From Sphingobacterium paludis (GTDB taxonomy: Bacteria > Bacteroidota > Bacteroidia > Sphingobacteriales > Sphingobacteriaceae), in assembly GCF_004364125.1 (NCBI RefSeq), contig NZ_SNZV01000007.1:1-64000 (forward strand): 64,000 nt of DNA, written 5' to 3'. The notes under the pieces are model-generated. The model saw only the letters and a program-made list of their open reading frames with translations. It was not told the origin of the DNA and searched no databases. Shown one piece after another: positions 18,673-28,300 of the stretch. Numbering within the stretch: position 1 is the first letter of the stretch; each line of letters opens with the position of its first letter. Position numbers and translations under genes: made by a program.

Positions 18673-20130
18673 TTATGCTGTCGATGCCTTTTTTATTTTT
18701 ATTTCAGATCGGCTATTAGGCATAAATCGTCGAAACAAACGCAGTAGACGCGTGGTTTTATCGGTATAAGGAAACCAAAAAAATTTCGATAGCGGCATCA
18801 GCTTCACATCGGCTATCGCGCGCTCATGGGAGAAAGCACGAAAGCCATACCAGCCAAAAGATTGGCCAATGCCCGAATTATTGACGCCGCCAAACGGTAA
18901 ACTAGGGTGCATCACATGTACCATGGCGTCGTTCACACAGGTGCCACCCGCCGTCGTGTTCGCGATCACCCGCTTCACAAATGCCCTATTCTTACTAAAA
19001 ATATACATGGCTAATGGCTTTTCATGGCCTTTTATTTCGACAAAAGCTTCGTCAACCTCGTTGTAGAAAACGATCGGCAATAGCGGACCAAAGATTTCTT
19101 CTTGCATGATGACAGCTTCTGGATCTACCGCTGTGATTACTGTGGGTGCAACAAAACGGCTACGGGCATCTGTTTGTCCACCGACAAGGGTAGAAGCGCC
19201 GCGCTGTACGGCATCACGCAACGCATCTGCTAAACGTCCGTATTGCCGATCATTGATAATACGCGCCAAGTCTGGAGACTGGCTAGCGTCTGCACCAAAC
19301 GCGTGTTGTATCTCTTCGACAAATATGCGTTCCACCTGCCCCTTCCAAAAACTATCGATTAGTACATAATCCGGAGCAATACAGGTTTGACCGGCATTAA
19401 TAAATTTTGCCCAGATCAAATTTTTGACTACCTCACGTATCGCTACATCCTTATCAACAATAGCCGGAGATTTGCCGCCCAATTCCAGTGTCACACCTGA
19501 CAAGAAATGACTGGCTGCCTGCATAACCACTTTCCCAATGGCGGAAGAACCGGTAAAATGTATGTGGTCGAAGCGCAAGCCGAGTAAAAACGTAGTTTCT
19601 GCTACCGCCCCCTCTACCACACACACGTGCTCTTCTTCAAAGACATCCTGCACAATACGCCGAATGACCTGATTGCTGTGCCAGGCATGCTCTGAAAGCT
19701 TCAACATGACAGTATTTCCGGCCGCGACACTAGATACCAAGTGCGACATCGGTAATTGGAAAGGATAATTCCAGGGGGTAATAATCAGCGTATTGCCTTT
19801 AGGTTCATAATGCAGATAAGGTTTGATCGAAAAAAATTTCCAACTTCTTCGACAATTTCTGTCTTGCATCCAACGGTTTATATTGCTGGCCGCCTCCCTA
19901 ATCTCCATCTGAACGGCCATAATTTCTGTGATTTCTGCTTCGACAGCATTTTTGTTAAAGTCTTGGTGCAGGGCCTGCTTTATATCCTCCTGATAGGCGT
20001 TGATCGTTGCCGATAATTTTTGTAGAAGTATCTTCCGCCAATTCGCATCCTTAAGCTTATAATAATCTTTTTTTGCGACTTGCTGTCGGTACAGGCGTTC
20101 TATTTCCGTAAACGGGGTATACTGCTCCAT
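18673..20130 (-). CDS. Aldehyde dehydrogenase (class 3-like)
   Basis: A 485-residue NAD(P)-dependent aldehyde dehydrogenase. It shows the GSSAIGKVV nucleotide-binding stretch, catalytic Glu in LELGGKSP (about 217) and catalytic Cys in NAGQTCIAPD (about 251). PWNYPFQL and the C-terminal PFGGVNNSGIG complete the fold. The C-terminal LPLSKFFWFPYTDKTTRLLRLF resembles the membrane-associated tail of fatty-aldehyde/coniferyl-aldehyde types. Substrates are probably medium- or long-chain aldehydes. It is a single-gene unit, convergent with the helicase-like gene; an orphan with no pathway neighbours. Confidence 0.93.
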   Translation of the reverse strand: MEQYTPFTEIERLYRQQVAKKDYYKLKDANWRKILLQKLSATINAYQEDIKQALHQDFNKNAVEAEITEIMAVQMEIREAASNINRWMQDRNCRRSWKFFSIKPYLHYEPKGNTLIITPWNYPFQLPMSHLVSSVAAGNTVMLKLSEHAWHSNQVIRRIVQDVFEEEHVCVVEGAVAETTFLLGLRFDHIHFTGSSAIGKVVMQAASHFLSGVTLELGGKSPAIVDKDVAIREVVKNLIWAKFINAGQTCIAPDYVLIDSFWKGQVERIFVEEIQHAFGADASQSPDLARIINDRQYGRLADALRDAVQRGASTLVGGQTDARSRFVAPTVITAVDPEAVIMQEEIFGPLLPIVFYNEVDEAFVEIKGHEKPLAMYIFSKNRAFVKRVIANTTAGGTCVNDAMVHVMHPSLPFGGVNNSGIGQSFGWYGFRAFSHERAIADVKLMPLSKFFWFPYTDKTTRLLRLFRRFMPNSRSEIKIKKASTA

Positions 20131-20270
20131 ATGCTATCTCTTAACCTTCCCAAGATAAGCATTTTACACCATCCCCTAACGGGGTGCTCTGATTTTGTTC
20201 ACGCCTCATTTTAGCTGATCGGCAACGCTAATGCTAAAGCAGGAGATTACCCCCAAAACGTCAGCAGCTT

Positions 20271-21422
20271 TTAAAATTGCGTCCATTTTTGATCGGAGCG
20301 TGACGAACGTAATACGGTATCGATAAACTTCATTCCTCTTACGCCATCTTCCACTGTAGGGAAGTCTAGCATCATTTCATTCGGTTTGCGCTCGTTAAGC
20401 CCCTCGAGCAACGTGGCGGCAAAATTCCGGTAGATATTTGCAAATGCTTCGATATAACCCTCCGGATGCCCGGCCGGAAGCCTGACATTGTGCTTAGCAG
20501 CATCGGTGAGGTATGCCTGTCCAGCCCGATAAATTTGCGCAGGCGCATCCAGCCATTTTACCAGCAGGGTATTGGGCTCCTGTTGATTCCATTCCATCCC
20601 CCCATGCTCGCCGTATACTCTTAACTTGAGCGCGTTCTCTTCTCCCGCAGCAACCTGCGAAGCGGAAAGCGCGCCACGAGCATCATTATCAAACCGCAAC
20701 AAGATATTACCATCATCTTCCAGACGACGGCCGTCGACAAAGACATGCAGATCTGCACAGATTTTGGTGATTTTTAATCCTGACACGTACTCTGCCAAAT
20801 GCGCGGCGTGTGTTCCTATATCGCCCATACATCCGCTTTGGCCAGCTTTTTCTGGATCGGTGCGCCATGCAGCAAGCGGCGTATCCGTCTCAATACGTGT
20901 ACTCAGCCAACCTTGCGGATATTCGACCATAATTTTTCTGATTTTTCCGAGCTTACCTTCGGCAACGAGTTGCCGAGCTTGTTTCACCATGGGATAGCCG
21001 GAATAGGTATGGGTGAGGCAAATAAAAAGTCCAGTTTCCCTAACCTTCTCCTGTAATAGTTGGGCTTCTTCCAACGAAAAGCTAATTGGCTTTTCTAAAA
21101 CGACGTGAAAGCCATGATCCAAAGCCATCATCGCCGGCTCAAAATGGGCGAAGTTGGGTGTCACGATGCTAATGAAATGGATGCGTTGATCCGCTGGGCG
21201 TTCGCTTTCCTTCGTTATCATTTCTTGATAGCCTTGGTAAATCCGATCTGAAGCTAACCCAAGTAGTTGGCCTGATTCTACCGCTCTCACGGGATCTGCG
21301 CTAAGTGCGCCGCAGCAAAATTCGATCTGCTCGTCTAGTGCTGCTGCCATGCGGTGCACCTCGCCTATAAAGGCGCCCTTGCCGCCGCCGATCATACCCA
21401 TCCTAATTTTCTTTGTACTCAT
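20271..21422 (-). CDS. Gfo/Idh/MocA family oxidoreductase
   Basis: A 383-residue NAD(P)-dependent sugar oxidoreductase. The Rossmann motif lies at the N-terminus (RMGMIGGGKGAFIGEVH), the conserved EKPIS motif is near residue 105, and the GDIGTHAAHLAEY segment carries the catalytic His region. Family members oxidise sugars, inositols or sugar acids, or their phosphates. I chose ATG 21422 because the protein starts there in the family; the longer frame reads through the preceding gap. It is the last gene of a three-gene operon after the GMC oxidoreductase and gluconate-dehydrogenase subunit 3 genes, which suggests it acts on an oxidised sugar. Confidence 0.92.
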   Translation of the reverse strand: MSTKKIRMGMIGGGKGAFIGEVHRMAAALDEQIEFCCGALSADPVRAVESGQLLGLASDRIYQGYQEMITKESERPADQRIHFISIVTPNFAHFEPAMMALDHGFHVVLEKPISFSLEEAQLLQEKVRETGLFICLTHTYSGYPMVKQARQLVAEGKLGKIRKIMVEYPQGWLSTRIETDTPLAAWRTDPEKAGQSGCMGDIGTHAAHLAEYVSGLKITKICADLHVFVDGRRLEDDGNILLRFDNDARGALSASQVAAGEENALKLRVYGEHGGMEWNQQEPNTLLVKWLDAPAQIYRAGQAYLTDAAKHNVRLPAGHPEGYIEAFANIYRNFAATLLEGLNERKPNEMMLDFPTVEDGVRGMKFIDTVLRSSRSDQKWTQF

Positions 21423-21471
21423 TTTTATTTCGTTACGTGATACACTGTGTATGGATACTGCACCAGCGCGA

Positions 21472-22056
21472 TTAAGTCGCCCATGCTTTATCACCACGGC
21501 TATATGGAACATCGCCTTCATAGCGGCCAGGGATAGCCACGTACCTGAGCGCCTGCGTACAGCCGATCTCTGAGGTGAAATACCCCAATAAGGTCAATTG
21601 TTTGAACATCGGGAAATAATGTTTGGTTCTTTTCTCCGCGTCATTCTTTTTTTCATTAAATTCTTTTGCTTCTTTTTCTAGGGTCGTCAGCAACGATAGC
21701 CGTTGTTCGGGTGTAGCACCGATAAAAGACGACTGATAGGCTTTTTTGCATTGCTCATCCAGTTCTACTATACCGCTGATGAAAATTTGCTGATCTTCCG
21801 GTTCATAGCAATCGCGTACCATACCCGACATAAATAACCCGACATTTGCCGCTTTTGCACCCGGGCTCCGCGTTGTTGTCGGCAAAATGGTATCGGCGAC
21901 TTCATTCAACAAAGCGATTTGAGATTCGCTAAAGAATAAACCTTGTTCGGTATTTTCTTTCTTACCGGATGTACAGCTTGTTAAAAACATGTTTCCACCG
22001 ATTACCGCTCCTCCGGTAAGGAGGGCAACCATTTTTAATAATTCTCTACGATCCAT
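21472..22056 (-). CDS. Gluconate 2-dehydrogenase subunit 3 family protein
   Basis: A 194-residue secreted partner subunit. The N-terminus (MDRRELLKMVALLTGGAVIGG) has a twin-arginine-like signal and then a lipobox-like Cys (LTSCTSG), so it is probably exported folded and lipid-anchored. The rest matches the small subunit of membrane-bound gluconate dehydrogenases (EVADTILPTTTRSPGAKAANV). In this family it carries the signal that exports the attached GMC flavoprotein. Its start lies 4 bases after the GMC stop, so translation is coupled. ATG 22056 was chosen because it places the twin-arginine signal at the N-terminus. Confidence 0.9.
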   Translation of the reverse strand: MDRRELLKMVALLTGGAVIGGNMFLTSCTSGKKENTEQGLFFSESQIALLNEVADTILPTTTRSPGAKAANVGLFMSGMVRDCYEPEDQQIFISGIVELDEQCKKAYQSSFIGATPEQRLSLLTTLEKEAKEFNEKKNDAEKRTKHYFPMFKQLTLLGYFTSEIGCTQALRYVAIPGRYEGDVPYSRGDKAWAT

Positions 22057-22060
22057 AAGG

Positions 22061-23740
22061 CTATATATTATTTTTCTTGAGCTCACTTACCGCATAATCT
22101 GCAGCTCTGGCCGTCATGGCCATGTAGGTCAACGATGGGTTTTGACAAGCAGATGAGGTCATAAACGCACCATCCGTAACAAACACATTCAAGCAATCCC
22201 ATACTTGGTTCCATTTGTTTAATACAGAGGTTTTGGGATCTAATCCCATGCGTGCTGTGCCCATTTCATGAATACCGTGCCCGATGGCGTGGCCCCCATC
22301 CCAGCTTCCTACATTTTTGGCTCCGGTTTTCTCCAGCATTTCCATAAGCTCGCTCTGCATGTCTTTACGCATTTTCCATTCGTTGTCTTTGAGCTCTGCA
22401 TCCATAGCCAGCACAGGCAACCCCCACTTATCTTGTTTTGTTTGATCAAGTGAAATTTTATTTTCATGATAGGGCAAGATCTCGCCGAAACCTGTCGCAC
22501 CGACCGACCATGCTCCGGGCTCTGTAAGCGCATCTTTGAAATTGCCTCCTAAACTTAGTTCGGCAACGCTCCTGCCCCAGCCTTCGCGACTTGCGCCTCC
22601 TTGGTAACCAAAGCCCCGCAAGTAGTCCCGTTTGTCGCCGCCCAGATTGACGAACCTCGGTATGTAGAAACCATTGGCCCGTCTGCCGTACGTATATTTG
22701 TCTTCATAGCCTTCCATAACACCGCTTGCGCCAACGTTATAATGATGATCCATCACGTTGTGCCCTAACTCTCCGCTTGAACTCCCTAATCCGCCAGGCC
22801 AAATATCGGTAGCTGAATTAAACAATATCCATGTACTATTTAATGCAGAAGCGCAGAGAAAGACGATCTTACTTTTAATTTCATAGGTTTTATTATCTTC
22901 TGTATCTAAAATCTCGACACCCTTGGCTTTTTTCGACTCTTTATCATACAGGACTTTCGTGACGAGCGAATAGGGACGTATGGTCAGATTTCCGGTTTTT
23001 TTTGCAGCAGGTAATGTAGATGATTGCGTACTAAAATAGCCTCCAAAAGGACAGCCTTCCCAACATCTGTTCCTATACTGGCAGTTTACGCGCCCTTCAA
23101 TGGGTTTGGTAAGATTCGCTACCCGACCAATAATCAGGTGTCGTTTAGCATCATACGCTGTCTTTATCCGTTGCGCCATGTCTTTTTCTACGCAGTTCAA
23201 TTCCATGGGCGGCAGAAATTGCCCATCGGGCAAATGGGGGATGTTTTCGTTTGATCCACTTATGCCAGCAAACTTTTCTACATAATCGTACCATGGTGCT
23301 ACGTCGGAATAGCCAATAGGCCAGGGAACAGCGATACCGTCTCTCTCATTGGCTTCGAAGTCCATCTGACTTAGGCGGTAGGATTGCCTACCCCATAAGA
23401 TGGATCGTCCACCCATTCGATAACTACGCCACCAAGTAAATGGCTTTATTTCGGTGTATGGGCTGTCTTCTTCATTCGCCCAACCATCCATCACTACTTC
23501 TGAAGCGGCCCATCCACGGTGTATAACGGGATATTTTTTCTTTTGCTCGGGCGTTGTTCTTCCGCGATGCGGAATATCCCAAGGGTCTTTGTTGGCTGTT
23601 TTGTAATCTTTGACATGATCATAAGGGCCGCCACGTTCCAATAATAAAACTTTTAACCCTTTCTCACATAGTTCTTTCGCAGCCCATCCGCCACTAATAC
23701 CGGATCCGACCACAATGGCATCATAAGTGATATTTTCCAT
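22061..23740 (-). CDS. GMC family oxidoreductase (sugar/gluconate dehydrogenase large subunit)
   Basis: A 559-residue FAD flavoprotein. The FAD-binding VGSGISGGWAAKEL motif lies at residues 11-24, and a typical GMC substrate domain with GHGIHEMGTARMG follows. The C-terminal NPSLTYMAMTARAADY contains the usual active-site region. It has no signal peptide of its own, consistent with export together with the Tat-signal subunit encoded next. It probably oxidises a sugar or sugar acid on the periplasmic side and passes electrons to the respiratory chain. It is the first gene of the operon. Confidence 0.93.
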   Translation of the reverse strand: MENITYDAIVVGSGISGGWAAKELCEKGLKVLLLERGGPYDHVKDYKTANKDPWDIPHRGRTTPEQKKKYPVIHRGWAASEVVMDGWANEEDSPYTEIKPFTWWRSYRMGGRSILWGRQSYRLSQMDFEANERDGIAVPWPIGYSDVAPWYDYVEKFAGISGSNENIPHLPDGQFLPPMELNCVEKDMAQRIKTAYDAKRHLIIGRVANLTKPIEGRVNCQYRNRCWEGCPFGGYFSTQSSTLPAAKKTGNLTIRPYSLVTKVLYDKESKKAKGVEILDTEDNKTYEIKSKIVFLCASALNSTWILFNSATDIWPGGLGSSSGELGHNVMDHHYNVGASGVMEGYEDKYTYGRRANGFYIPRFVNLGGDKRDYLRGFGYQGGASREGWGRSVAELSLGGNFKDALTEPGAWSVGATGFGEILPYHENKISLDQTKQDKWGLPVLAMDAELKDNEWKMRKDMQSELMEMLEKTGAKNVGSWDGGHAIGHGIHEMGTARMGLDPKTSVLNKWNQVWDCLNVFVTDGAFMTSSACQNPSLTYMAMTARAADYAVSELKKNNI

Positions 23741-24426
23741 AATATATTCCTGTATAAAGTTTCTCCTTTATGGCCTTAGAGGCGCGCTCCTGTAAGCGAC
23801 AGACTTCATGGCAAGTGAAGAACGAAAATGTTTCATCGCTAAAAGTTACATGACCATTGTTTTTTGGCCCCTCCGCGTCAACGCGTTTGCCTATCTACGT
23901 CGCTAGGTTATTCTCTATCTTTCCGCCCTTTGCAACGTAGGTATTTACTACCGCTAACCGGGACTAAGCTGCTATTTGAACGACGCCATACCTGCTTTTT
24001 TATATAAAGCGATACGCGCCCGAATTCGCTATTAAGCCAAGTCAACCGGTTGCATTATTTGCCAGAAGCTAATTTTCGCATATGCAGCTATTCTTTCAAA
24101 AAATCTGTACTGTCATTTATAAAATCGGTTGCTCTTCTCAATATCTCAGGTTTCCCCCTAAGTAATTAAACGCAAGGGTTAACAATAATAGTATTTTTAT
24201 TTTAAAAAAACGATGGTAAGTAAAATTTTTTACTGATCCGGCATAATCGTGCCGCCAGTATCAAAAAAGCTGGGCGAGGATAAATAAGAATCAAGGGGGT
24301 AACTATGCGGAGTGCGATGGAGGTTTTGTAAACCGGCGGCGGTTAACGAAAAATACAATGGCGACAAAGATGCCATCCTCAGACCTTGTCCGAGGATATC
24401 GCAATCTTGTACTTTTTATTTTTCGT
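23741..24426. other. Gap upstream of the GMC operon
   Basis: About 690 bases between the start of the GMC gene and the 3' end of the DEAD-box gene. A small hairpin (ATCCTC and GAGGAT, 24375-24397) lies near the DEAD-box stop and may help end that transcript. No gene or RNA was recognised; the short frames in it are not protein-like. Confidence 0.4.
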
Positions 24427-25647
24427 CTAGTCTGCTTTAGGCTTATGAACTTTTTTAAATTTCTTTTTTCTCTGTACAGGTTTACTTGGTCGTTTCGCTT
24501 TCGGCTCGTAAACTGGGCCAGCAGGAAATCCTTCCGGGAGTTCTTTTTTTGGAACTTCTTTTTCAATCAGTCGCTCAATACGCCCGAATCGCGATTGATC
24601 TTTCTCATTTATAAAGGTGATCGCCGTACCTGTTGTTGCAGCTCTGGCCGTTCGCCCAATACGGTGAACATAGTCTTCCGGATCTGGTGGTACATCAAAA
24701 TTGACAACAAGACTGATGCCTACAATGTCGATACCGCGAGAAATGACATCCGTGCCGACCAAGATCCGTAAGCGCTTCGCTTTAAACCGGTGCATGACTT
24801 CTTCCCGTTGCGCTTGTTCAAGATCAGAGTGGAACCCTTCGGCAGAGAGCCCATTTTTTATAAGCTCGCGCGTGAGGCGTTTGACGAGATCCTTTTTGGA
24901 AGCGAATATAATGACGCTTTCATACATCGGATTCTCCAGAATGCTTTTAATAAGCGCTATTTTATTATCGTCATAGACAAGGAATGCCTGTTGATCAATT
25001 CCTTCACTAGGTTTGGAAATGGCCACATTGATTTCTTCTGGATTCAGCAAGATTTTCTTTGCCAGTGTTCGAATTTTCGGTGGCATAGTTGCGGAGAAAA
25101 GCAGGCTTTGCCTCTTCTTGGGCAAATAGCTGATGATGCGCATAATGTCATCGTGGAATCCCATATCCAGCATACGATCAGCCTCATCAAGGATAAGATG
25201 TTCTACGTGCGTAAAGTCGAACTTGCCAGAGGTCATATGCGCCAAAAGACGACCAGGTGTCGCAACGATAATGTTAACGCCTTCGCGGATAGCACGCTTT
25301 TGTTGCTCGTAGCCCATGCCGTCGCCGCCCCCATACACGCATATGGATGTGGCACCCGTGAAGTAGCCAAATCCCATAATCTGCTGGTCTATCTGTAGCG
25401 CCAACTCCCGAGTAGGCACCAAAATCAACGTGTTCACACGCTCTTGCGGATTGTTTGCTATCCGGTGAAGCACCGGCAGCAGGTAAGACGCTGTCTTACC
25501 GGTTCCTGTTTGTGCACAAGCTATTAAATCGTGTTGTTTTAAAATGACAGGGATGGCCTGCGCTTGTATGGGTGTGGGATCGACAAACCCCATGCTATCT
25601 AGGCCCTCTTCTAAAGTGGCAGAGAAACCAAATTCGGTAAATTTCAA
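24427..25647 (-). CDS. DEAD-box ATP-dependent RNA helicase (RhlE type)
   Basis: A 406-residue RNA helicase with all motifs: Q motif (FGFSATLEEGLDSMGFVDPTPIQAQAIP, split at about 6-33), motif I AQTGTGKT, motif II DEAD in LILDEADRM, motif III SAT, motif V RGIDI and motif VI HRIGRTAR. A basic C-terminal tail (KPVQRKKKFKKVHK) likely adds RNA binding. It acts in ribosome assembly or mRNA turnover. It is intact, unlike the degenerate relative at 17330. The start is TTG because a stop lies two codons upstream and the first ATG would delete the Q motif. Confidence 0.94.
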   Translation of the reverse strand: MKFTEFGFSATLEEGLDSMGFVDPTPIQAQAIPVILKQHDLIACAQTGTGKTASYLLPVLHRIANNPQERVNTLILVPTRELALQIDQQIMGFGYFTGATSICVYGGGDGMGYEQQKRAIREGVNIIVATPGRLLAHMTSGKFDFTHVEHLILDEADRMLDMGFHDDIMRIISYLPKKRQSLLFSATMPPKIRTLAKKILLNPEEINVAISKPSEGIDQQAFLVYDDNKIALIKSILENPMYESVIIFASKKDLVKRLTRELIKNGLSAEGFHSDLEQAQREEVMHRFKAKRLRILVGTDVISRGIDIVGISLVVNFDVPPDPEDYVHRIGRTARAATTGTAITFINEKDQSRFGRIERLIEKEVPKKELPEGFPAGPVYEPKAKRPSKPVQRKKKFKKVHKPKAD

Positions 25648-25842
25648 ATTATTGTATCGTTTTTTTAAAAGTACCGGAATATTTTAAATTTCACAACATA
25701 TATCCCATATATAATTTCTACAACTTGCCCATTTCCAAGCATGACATATACAAATCGAAGCTCGGTTCCGCAAGCGAATCGAAATAAAAATAAACTGTAG
25801 CTAGTGTAAGCTGTTATTTAGGCGGAACAATTTTAGTAATCA

Positions 25843-26946
25843 ATGACGCACTATATATCGTTACTCTCGGAAAAGATGCCTTCCTGGACCTGGAACCTTT
25901 TGGTTATTCTATTTGCGCTTTTGATGGGAATTCTTATCAAAGCGATTGCGGTTCCCTTGGTCAAAAAGCAATCATCAAGTTACACCAAGTATTCGGTCAT
26001 ACGATCTGTGATACGGCATTTCAGTAAAATATTTAGCTTTTTCATTCCGCTGCTGGTTTTTAATGCACTCCTCCCCTTCACGCGCTTTAATACAGCAACC
26101 CATCTTGTCGTTAGCAAAATCACGGAAATACTTTTTGTTGGGTGCTTTGCTATTCTTATCATCCGCATTATCCGGGTGTTCGAGGACTACCTGTACCACC
26201 GCTTTGATATTAGTAAGGAGAACAATCTTCGGGAGCGAAAGATCCGAACGCAGATTGTATTTATTCGGAAACTGCTGGTCAGTATTATTATATTGGTTGC
26301 GCTTGCGATTGTATTATTGAGTTTTGATAATATGCGAAAGATCGGGGCAGGTTTACTTACTGGCGTTGGGATTGGTGGTATCATCATCGGTTTTGCCGCA
26401 CAAAAATCACTTGGAAATTTGTTAGCCGGCTTTCAGATTGCATTCACGCAGCCCATTCGTATGGATGATGTGTTGGTTGTGGAAGGCGAATGGGGGCGTG
26501 TGGAGGAGATTAACCTCACGTATGTCGTCGTAGCAATCTGGGACAAACGCCGGTTGGTACTGCCGATCAACTATTTTATCGAGAAGCCCTTCCAAAACTG
26601 GACGCGGACAACGGCCGAAATATTGGGCACCGTATTCTTGTATACGGATTTCGCGGTGCCGATTGATAAGCTACGGGATAAGCTTACCTCGCTTTTACAG
26701 GCCAACAGCTTGTGGGATGGACAGGTTAATGTGCTTCATGTGACCGATTTGCGGGAACACACCATGGAAATACGATGCTTGATGAGCTGTCGCAACTCGG
26801 GGCAGGCTTTCGAGCTCCGAGCCCATGTTCGGGAAGAAATGATTAAATACATCAGCACAAACTATCCCGAGAGCTTATCGCGAACCCGGGTTAGCCTATC
26901 GACGAACGATGGCAATAGCCCATTGGTCAATGACCACACCGTGTGA
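25843..26946 (+). CDS. MscS family small-conductance mechanosensitive channel
   Basis: A 367-residue inner-membrane channel. Helices lie at about 15-38, 60-85 and 95-115, with a further helix around 145-165. The pore-lining helix (GAGLLTGVGIGGIIIGFAAQKSLGNLLAG, about 168-196) has the MscS Gly-Ala pattern. The beta-domain VVEGEWGRVEEI follows, then the C-terminal cytoplasmic vestibule. It opens under osmotic down-shock to release solutes. It is single-gene and convergent with the 27000-27857 gene, with a shared hairpin between them. Confidence 0.92.
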   Translation: MTHYISLLSEKMPSWTWNLLVILFALLMGILIKAIAVPLVKKQSSSYTKYSVIRSVIRHFSKIFSFFIPLLVFNALLPFTRFNTATHLVVSKITEILFVGCFAILIIRIIRVFEDYLYHRFDISKENNLRERKIRTQIVFIRKLLVSIIILVALAIVLLSFDNMRKIGAGLLTGVGIGGIIIGFAAQKSLGNLLAGFQIAFTQPIRMDDVLVVEGEWGRVEEINLTYVVVAIWDKRRLVLPINYFIEKPFQNWTRTTAEILGTVFLYTDFAVPIDKLRDKLTSLLQANSLWDGQVNVLHVTDLREHTMEIRCLMSCRNSGQAFELRAHVREEMIKYISTNYPESLSRTRVSLSTNDGNSPLVNDHTV

Positions 26947-26955
26947 TCGTAACGA

Positions 26956-26986
26956 GCCGGCCAAACGTCTCTATCGTTTGGCCGGC
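26956..26986 (+). terminator. Bidirectional terminator hairpin
   Basis: A perfect 12-bp stem (GCCGGCCAAACG and its complement, 26956-26967 and 26975-26986) with a 7-base loop. It lies between the convergent MscS gene and the 27000-27857 gene, but lacks long T runs. Confidence 0.65.
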
Positions 26987-26999
26987 ATAAAATCCGTCG

Positions 27000-27857
27000 T
27001 TATTTGTTTGTGATCAGCTTTCTTAACTGATGGATAGGCAGATCAATAGTCGTTTCCTCTGAAAGCGTTCCTTGTATGCCCCCTACCCGCAAGCTATCCA
27101 ACGATACGATGTTTTCTCCCTGTGTATGCAATTCGAGCGTATGTATTGAACCTCCGGGTGATCGATTGTCAAAAACGACCTTCGACCGTTCCGATTTGAT
27201 CTGCATCTTATCAACCTTGGGTGTTTCGATACGGAGATCAGAGCGGACGAGGTGTAATGTTGCATTTCTTATGGTGCCCATGGAGGAAGCCGCTTCTCGC
27301 GTTGGACTACTCATGTTTAGCGATGAATTTCTCATCTCGACAACGAGTTCCCCGATAGCAGATTCTGGCGAAAAGCGCAATTCCGTCACGCTGTCTGCCT
27401 GCACAGTGAGGCGCTCTGTATCGACTTCGATATTCGCGCCGACATGTTTCAAGATCAATTCTTGGGCACTAGGGGTGAAAATATAAATAATGTTATGATA
27501 GAAATAAGGCTCATCGCCTGTTATCGATAGTACTCCCTCTGCGTTTACGGTGGTCTTAAAATATGACGCCTTGTTCTTATCTATCTTGACGGCATACTTA
27601 TCGCTCTTGACAAAAATCAGGTTAACGCTGCCGGGCCGCTCAGCGCTGCCCAATACCTGTACTTTTTGAAATGCGGTTAATGCCGTGGTCTTTAAATACT
27701 GGTCTTCCTTGTCTATTTGCGTCGCTTCGGCATGGAAAGTTTTGGAATATTCATCGATCCCAACACGACCTCGGCTAACGGTGTACGAAAGTATAGAAAA
27801 GGGAAGAATGAAGATCGCTATCGCGAGTGTGATCAATAATTTTGAGCTAGTTTTCAT
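27000..27857 (-). CDS. Exported beta-helix-like protein at the end of the ABC operon
   Basis: A 285-residue protein with an N-terminal signal anchor (about 6-28). The mature part resembles the DUF2807/GIN pattern in a loose way (VQVLGSAERPGSVNLIF, LILKHVGANIEVD, LHLVRSDLRIETPKVDKMQI). It appears to be a beta-rich domain displayed in the periplasm. It is last in the GntR/ABC transporter operon, 71 bases after the GntR stop. ATG 27857 was chosen over the frame's first codon because it gives the signal. Its link to the transporter is inferred from position only. Confidence 0.75.
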   Translation of the reverse strand: MKTSSKLLITLAIAIFILPFSILSYTVSRGRVGIDEYSKTFHAEATQIDKEDQYLKTTALTAFQKVQVLGSAERPGSVNLIFVKSDKYAVKIDKNKASYFKTTVNAEGVLSITGDEPYFYHNIIYIFTPSAQELILKHVGANIEVDTERLTVQADSVTELRFSPESAIGELVVEMRNSSLNMSSPTREAASSMGTIRNATLHLVRSDLRIETPKVDKMQIKSERSKVVFDNRSPGGSIHTLELHTQGENIVSLDSLRVGGIQGTLSEETTIDLPIHQLRKLITNK

Positions 27858-27928
27858 TTGTATAATTTGTCTTTTAGTGGCCAAATGGCATATTCCTATC
27901 AATTTTTAAAAACATGCGTATCCACGGG

Positions 27929-28300
27929 TTAATTAAAATTTTCGTCAACAAAATCCTGATATCGTTTCTTCAGTTCCTCCAAGGAGATATCAAGTAAATA
28001 GATGTTTCGGAATACCTGAGGAAGCTCATCTTCAAGAAAAATGTTCTTTCGATATGTTTGCACCTGTTTTAACGAATCTTTTGTAACAAAAAAACCTACA
28101 CCTCTTTTATTGGCTATAATTTCCTTTTGTTGCAAAAGATCATAGGTTCGCATCACGGTATTGGGGTTTACTTCCAACTGCACGGCGAGCTCTCGCACAG
28201 AGGGCAATTTCTCTTCCTCCTTCCAAGTGCCTAGCATGATGTGCTCGCAGATATGTTCTGCGATTTGTATATAAATAGCCTTATTGTCGCTAAACTCCAT
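27929..28300 (-). CDS. GntR family regulator (YtrA subfamily)
   Basis: A 123-residue repressor. The N-terminal winged helix (LPSVRELAVQLEVNPNTVMRTYDLLQ, about 32-57, split here) is followed by only a short C-terminal helical tail and no effector domain, which defines the YtrA subgroup. Members repress ABC transporter operons and respond to cell-wall stress or antibiotics. Its stop and start are directly adjacent to the ABC membrane gene before it. The operon leader contains the palindromic operator at 29954-29979, fitting autorepression. Confidence 0.93.
   Translation of the reverse strand: MEFSDNKAIYIQIAEHICEHIMLGTWKEEEKLPSVRELAVQLEVNPNTVMRTYDLLQQKEIIANKRGVGFFVTKDSLKQVQTYRKNIFLEDELPQVFRNIYLLDISLEELKKRYQDFVDENFN

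Noticed and set aside
24790-25398. 202-codon frame antisense to the DEAD-box gene
   Set aside because: Lies entirely over a clear helicase gene; composition is a mirror of it.
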